DNA of 64,000 nt, from the NCBI RefSeq assembly GCF_007830055.1, contig NZ_VLLE01000005.1, positions 613,717 to 677,716 on the forward strand, read 5' to 3'. The notes under the pieces were generated by a model. The model saw only the letters and a program-made list of their open reading frames with translations, had not been told where the DNA came from and did not search any database. Source of the DNA: Lacibacter cauensis. GTDB taxonomy: Bacteria > Bacteroidota > Bacteroidia > Chitinophagales > Chitinophagaceae. Below are positions 61,769 to 64,000 of this stretch, in pieces. Position numbers and translations under genes: made by a program. Positions within the stretch are counted from its first letter, which is position 1. Each line of letters starts with the position of its first letter.

Positions 61769-63019
61769 ATGAAAGCGTTTATGGAAAAGAGTTTCGGAGT
61801 GATTTTTTATCTGAAAAAACCGAAGCATTACAGTACAGGTGAAGTACCTGTTTACATGCGTATAACGGTGAACAGTAGCCGTGTTGAACTGAGTGTTAAG
61901 CAACATTGTCATCCGGGTATCTGGAACAGCGAAGTGGGAAGAGCATCCGGTAAAACAGATGTTGCCAAATCACTTAATCAGTTACTGGATATTTTACAAC
62001 GTAAGGTTTATGATGCGAGAAAAGAATTAATGGATAATGATCAACCGGTCACCGCTGAAAATATCAAAACCATCTTAACCGGCCGGGAAATAAACCAGCA
62101 GTGTCATATGCTTATTGAAATTTTTAAAAAGCATAATGACCAGGTAAAAGCGCTTGTCGGCAGAGATTATGCAGCCGGAACATTAGAGCGCTACACTACA
62201 TCCTTAAAGCATACCCTTGATTTTTTAAACTGGAAATATCAATTGCCCGATATTGATGTGCGTAAAATCGATCATGACTTTGTTGTTGACTATGAATTTT
62301 ATCTGCGAAGTGTACGCAAATGCGCAAACAATTCGGCAGTGAAATACATTAAAAACTTTGGAAAGATCATTCGCATCTGTTTGTCCAACGGTTGGCTGGA
62401 GAAAAACCCGCTTGCTAACTATAAAGCAAAAGTGAAAGAAGTCAAAAGAGTCTTTCTGGTTGAAGAAGAAATACAGACTTTGTTGGAAAAGAAATTTGCA
62501 ACAGAACGCTTAAACCAGGTACGGGATATTTTTCTGTTCAGTTGTTTTACAGGCCTTGCTTACGTTGACGTAAAAAAATTAACCAGACGCAATGTTGTAA
62601 CTGGTATTGATGGCGAAAAATGGATTTATACCAGCAGGCAGAAAACAGATACTGCTTCAAATATCCCATTACTTCCGGTGGCAGAACAAATTATCTCCAA
62701 ATACAGCAATCAAGCCATGGGAGATGATACAGACAAACTGCTTCCTGTTGTCAGTAATCAAAAAATGAATGCGTATCTAAAAGAGCTGGCAGATGTTTGT
62801 GGGATCAATAAGTTGCTGACGTTTCATATCGCGCGACACACATTTGCTACGACTGTTACATTGACCAATGGCGTGTCAATCGAAAGTGTAAGTAAGATGT
62901 TAGGACATAAGAATCTGCGCACCACACAGCACTATGCGAAAATTCTGGATCGAAAAGTAAGTGATGATATGAAAATACTGAAAGACAAATTGAAGCTCGC
63001 GAAAACAGACATAACCTGA
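61769..63019 (+). CDS. Tyrosine recombinase/integrase, CTnDOT-like type
   Basis: 416 residues. An arm-binding domain (about 1-90: VIFYLKKPKHYSTGEVPVYMRI, HPGIWNSEVGRASG) and a SAM-like core-binding domain (about 105-215) precede the catalytic domain. Catalytic residues read HIARHTFA (His353, Arg356), LGHKNLRTTQHY (His380, Tyr389). The first Arg of the classical R-H-R-Y set is absent: CFTGLAYVDVKKL has Ala where TGLR normally stands, as in IntDOT of Bacteroides elements. Located directly after tRNA-Ser, it most likely integrates an element there. Confidence 0.93.
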   Translation: MKAFMEKSFGVIFYLKKPKHYSTGEVPVYMRITVNSSRVELSVKQHCHPGIWNSEVGRASGKTDVAKSLNQLLDILQRKVYDARKELMDNDQPVTAENIKTILTGREINQQCHMLIEIFKKHNDQVKALVGRDYAAGTLERYTTSLKHTLDFLNWKYQLPDIDVRKIDHDFVVDYEFYLRSVRKCANNSAVKYIKNFGKIIRICLSNGWLEKNPLANYKAKVKEVKRVFLVEEEIQTLLEKKFATERLNQVRDIFLFSCFTGLAYVDVKKLTRRNVVTGIDGEKWIYTSRQKTDTASNIPLLPVAEQIISKYSNQAMGDDTDKLLPVVSNQKMNAYLKELADVCGINKLLTFHIARHTFATTVTLTNGVSIESVSKMLGHKNLRTTQHYAKILDRKVSDDMKILKDKLKLAKTDIT

Positions 63020-63180
63020 ACGGGAAAAAGAAGTGGCTATTTTATTCTGAATAACCGAGGGTTTAAAAAAGGAGAACTGTTTGGGTTGTTTAAACTTGAA
63101 GTTTAGAATAAATATTTAATTAATTATTGTTTTACGATAATTAATTTCTATGTTTGAGTAATCATTCAAATGTTTGAAGC
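63020..63180. other. AT-rich spacer after the integrase
   Basis: 161 bp, very AT-rich, including AATTAATTATTG and GATAATTAATTTC, which are partly palindromic. No gene was found; it may carry the promoter of the DUF2975/HTH pair. Confidence 0.4.
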
Positions 63181-63696
63181 ATGGGTAAAACAACGCTTAC
63201 CGCAAAAATTATCACATTGCTTAGCCGCATATTGGCTATAGCTTATTTCATCATGGCTGTTTACAGCGTTCTATGTCTGGGAACAAAATGCTGTGTTACT
63301 CCCTATGGCGATGGCCAATATCTACACATCAATTATCCTTTTTCTCAAAAGCCTTTTTTAAATGTTGACAACAATGCCAATTATATCGTTTTCTCTTTTC
63401 TGCTGCCGCTATTTTTATATGCTTTCTTTTTTTGGCTGACTGGAAATCTGTTTGCAGTCTTTTCTAAAACAAAACTGTTTACGCACCACAATTTGTCAGA
63501 GTTGAAAAAATTCTACCTGTTTAACTGGTTCATACCTTTTCCTGCCATTATCATCAGCAGTTTTTTTGTAGAAATAATTAATATGATATGGCTTCTGGCG
63601 GTTATCCATGGCATCTTTGGCATTTTTACCTGGATGGTAGCAGCCATTTTTAAGCAAGGTCTTCAATTACAAAACGAACAAGATTTATTTATATAG
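63181..63696 (+). CDS. DUF2975 membrane protein
   Basis: 171 residues with four transmembrane helices (about 12-33, 77-98, 119-137, 142-162), the layout of DUF2975. Two Cys lie in TKCCVTPYG after helix 1; LFAVFSKTKLFTHHNLSELKKFYLFNW is the conserved cytosolic segment. DUF2975 genes are usually paired with a small HTH gene, as here, where the HTH start is 2 bp after this stop. The pair resembles a membrane sensor with its regulator. Confidence 0.85.
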   Translation: MGKTTLTAKIITLLSRILAIAYFIMAVYSVLCLGTKCCVTPYGDGQYLHINYPFSQKPFLNVDNNANYIVFSFLLPLFLYAFFFWLTGNLFAVFSKTKLFTHHNLSELKKFYLFNWFIPFPAIIISSFFVEIINMIWLLAVIHGIFGIFTWMVAAIFKQGLQLQNEQDLFI

Positions 63697-63698
63697 CC

Positions 63699-63905
63699 AT
63701 GCCAATTATTGTAAACGTAGATGTTATGCTTGCAAAGCGTAAGATGCAATCGAAAGAATTGGCAGAACAGTTAGGGATAACGCCGGCCAATCTTTCGATA
63801 CTGAAAACGGGTAAAGCAAAAGGTATCCGTTTTGATACACTTGAAGCCATTTGTAAAGTATTAAACTGTCAACCTGGAGACGTACTTGAATACATAGCAG
63901 AATAA
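63699..63905 (+). CDS. Small Cro/C1-type HTH regulator (YozG-like)
   Basis: 68 residues. A single XRE-type helix-turn-helix: VMLAKRKMQSKELAEQLGIT, then ANLSILKTGKAKGIRFDTLEAICKVLNCQPGDVLEY. This tiny type accompanies DUF2975 membrane proteins. The start is 2 bp after the DUF2975 stop, so both are translated from one message. It probably binds its own promoter in the 63020-63180 spacer. Confidence 0.9.
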   Translation: MPIIVNVDVMLAKRKMQSKELAEQLGITPANLSILKTGKAKGIRFDTLEAICKVLNCQPGDVLEYIAE

Positions 63906-64000
63906 TAAAATAATCAATTAAAAAGCCGGTTTTTTAAATAACGCTCTACTTGAGTGGAGCTATCCTATTGCCTATACTTAATACACGCATATGAATCGAT
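63906..64000. other. Right window edge, no gene seen
   Basis: 95 bp. GCTCTACTTGAGTGGAGC at about 63941-63958 is an imperfect palindrome and could be a terminator stem without a T-run. The sequence is otherwise AT-rich and uninformative. Confidence 0.35.

Noticed and set aside
61523..64000. Second copy of the tRNA-Ser 3' end as attR
   Set aside because: No matching segment was found by eye before the window end.

Overview
The window is chromosomal DNA of a Bacteroidota bacterium, most likely of the family Chitinophagaceae (order Chitinophagales). The family-level placement is inferred from gene content and style; I could not compare it with any database. Supporting signs are a SusC/SusD pair, many Bacteroidota-type secreted proteins (DUF2911, DUF1684, DUF2147, VPS10/BNR, M14 with Asp-rich loops), promoter -7 boxes fitting TAnnTTTG, and a CTnDOT-like tyrosine recombinase.

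Layout. 1-2250 is an accessory patch: two AT-rich orphan genes whose stop codons sit in the left box of attC-like inverted repeats, then a DUF998-like membrane protein bracketed by a 45-bp direct repeat. 2258-8050 holds small plus-strand genes: a lipoprotein, an erythromycin-esterase homologue, an S41 protease, an ankyrin protein and hypotheticals. 8239-15396 has a MORN-like protein divergent from a large VPS10/BNR protein, then DUF2911, a coiled-coil protein, an exported ASKHA-fold protein and an outer-membrane barrel. 15512-22534 is tex (minus) and an orphan susCD pair. 22585-28873 is a minus-strand run: a small protein, a cyclophilin, an intact M14 carboxypeptidase beside a catalytically dead paralogue, and a lipoprotein coupled to a papain-like secreted protein. 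29115-41670 is mostly housekeeping: DsrE-like Tat protein, Pr6Pr protein, ahcY, an Lrp regulator, SIMPL protein, a gluzincin-propeller-barrel fusion, valS, a 34-residue membrane protein and an exonuclease/GIY-YIG fusion.

42271-52543 is the most informative region: a tryptophan operon in the order leader peptide, trpE, G, D, C, F, F', (orphan gene), B, A, then hisH and hisA. It starts with a recognisable promoter, a 19-codon leader peptide carrying three consecutive Trp codons, and a terminator that a region overlapping the leader stop codon can disrupt. This is a complete ribosome-mediated attenuator. The trp genes encode every step from chorismate to tryptophan. trpF is present twice with both catalytic pairs intact. 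Several junctions carry different dispersed palindromes.

52653-61327 has a flippase, an M1 peptidase, a peptide-binding lipoprotein, msrA, a DUF1684 protein and a MutS2 without its Smr domain. A tRNA-Ser(UGA) at 61435 is followed by a tyrosine recombinase and a DUF2975/HTH pair. This looks like the integrase end of an integrated element that continues past the window.

No CRISPR array, rRNA or complete insertion sequence was seen. Start sites were often moved inward from the longest reading frame to the ATG that gives a proper signal peptide; each case is noted.
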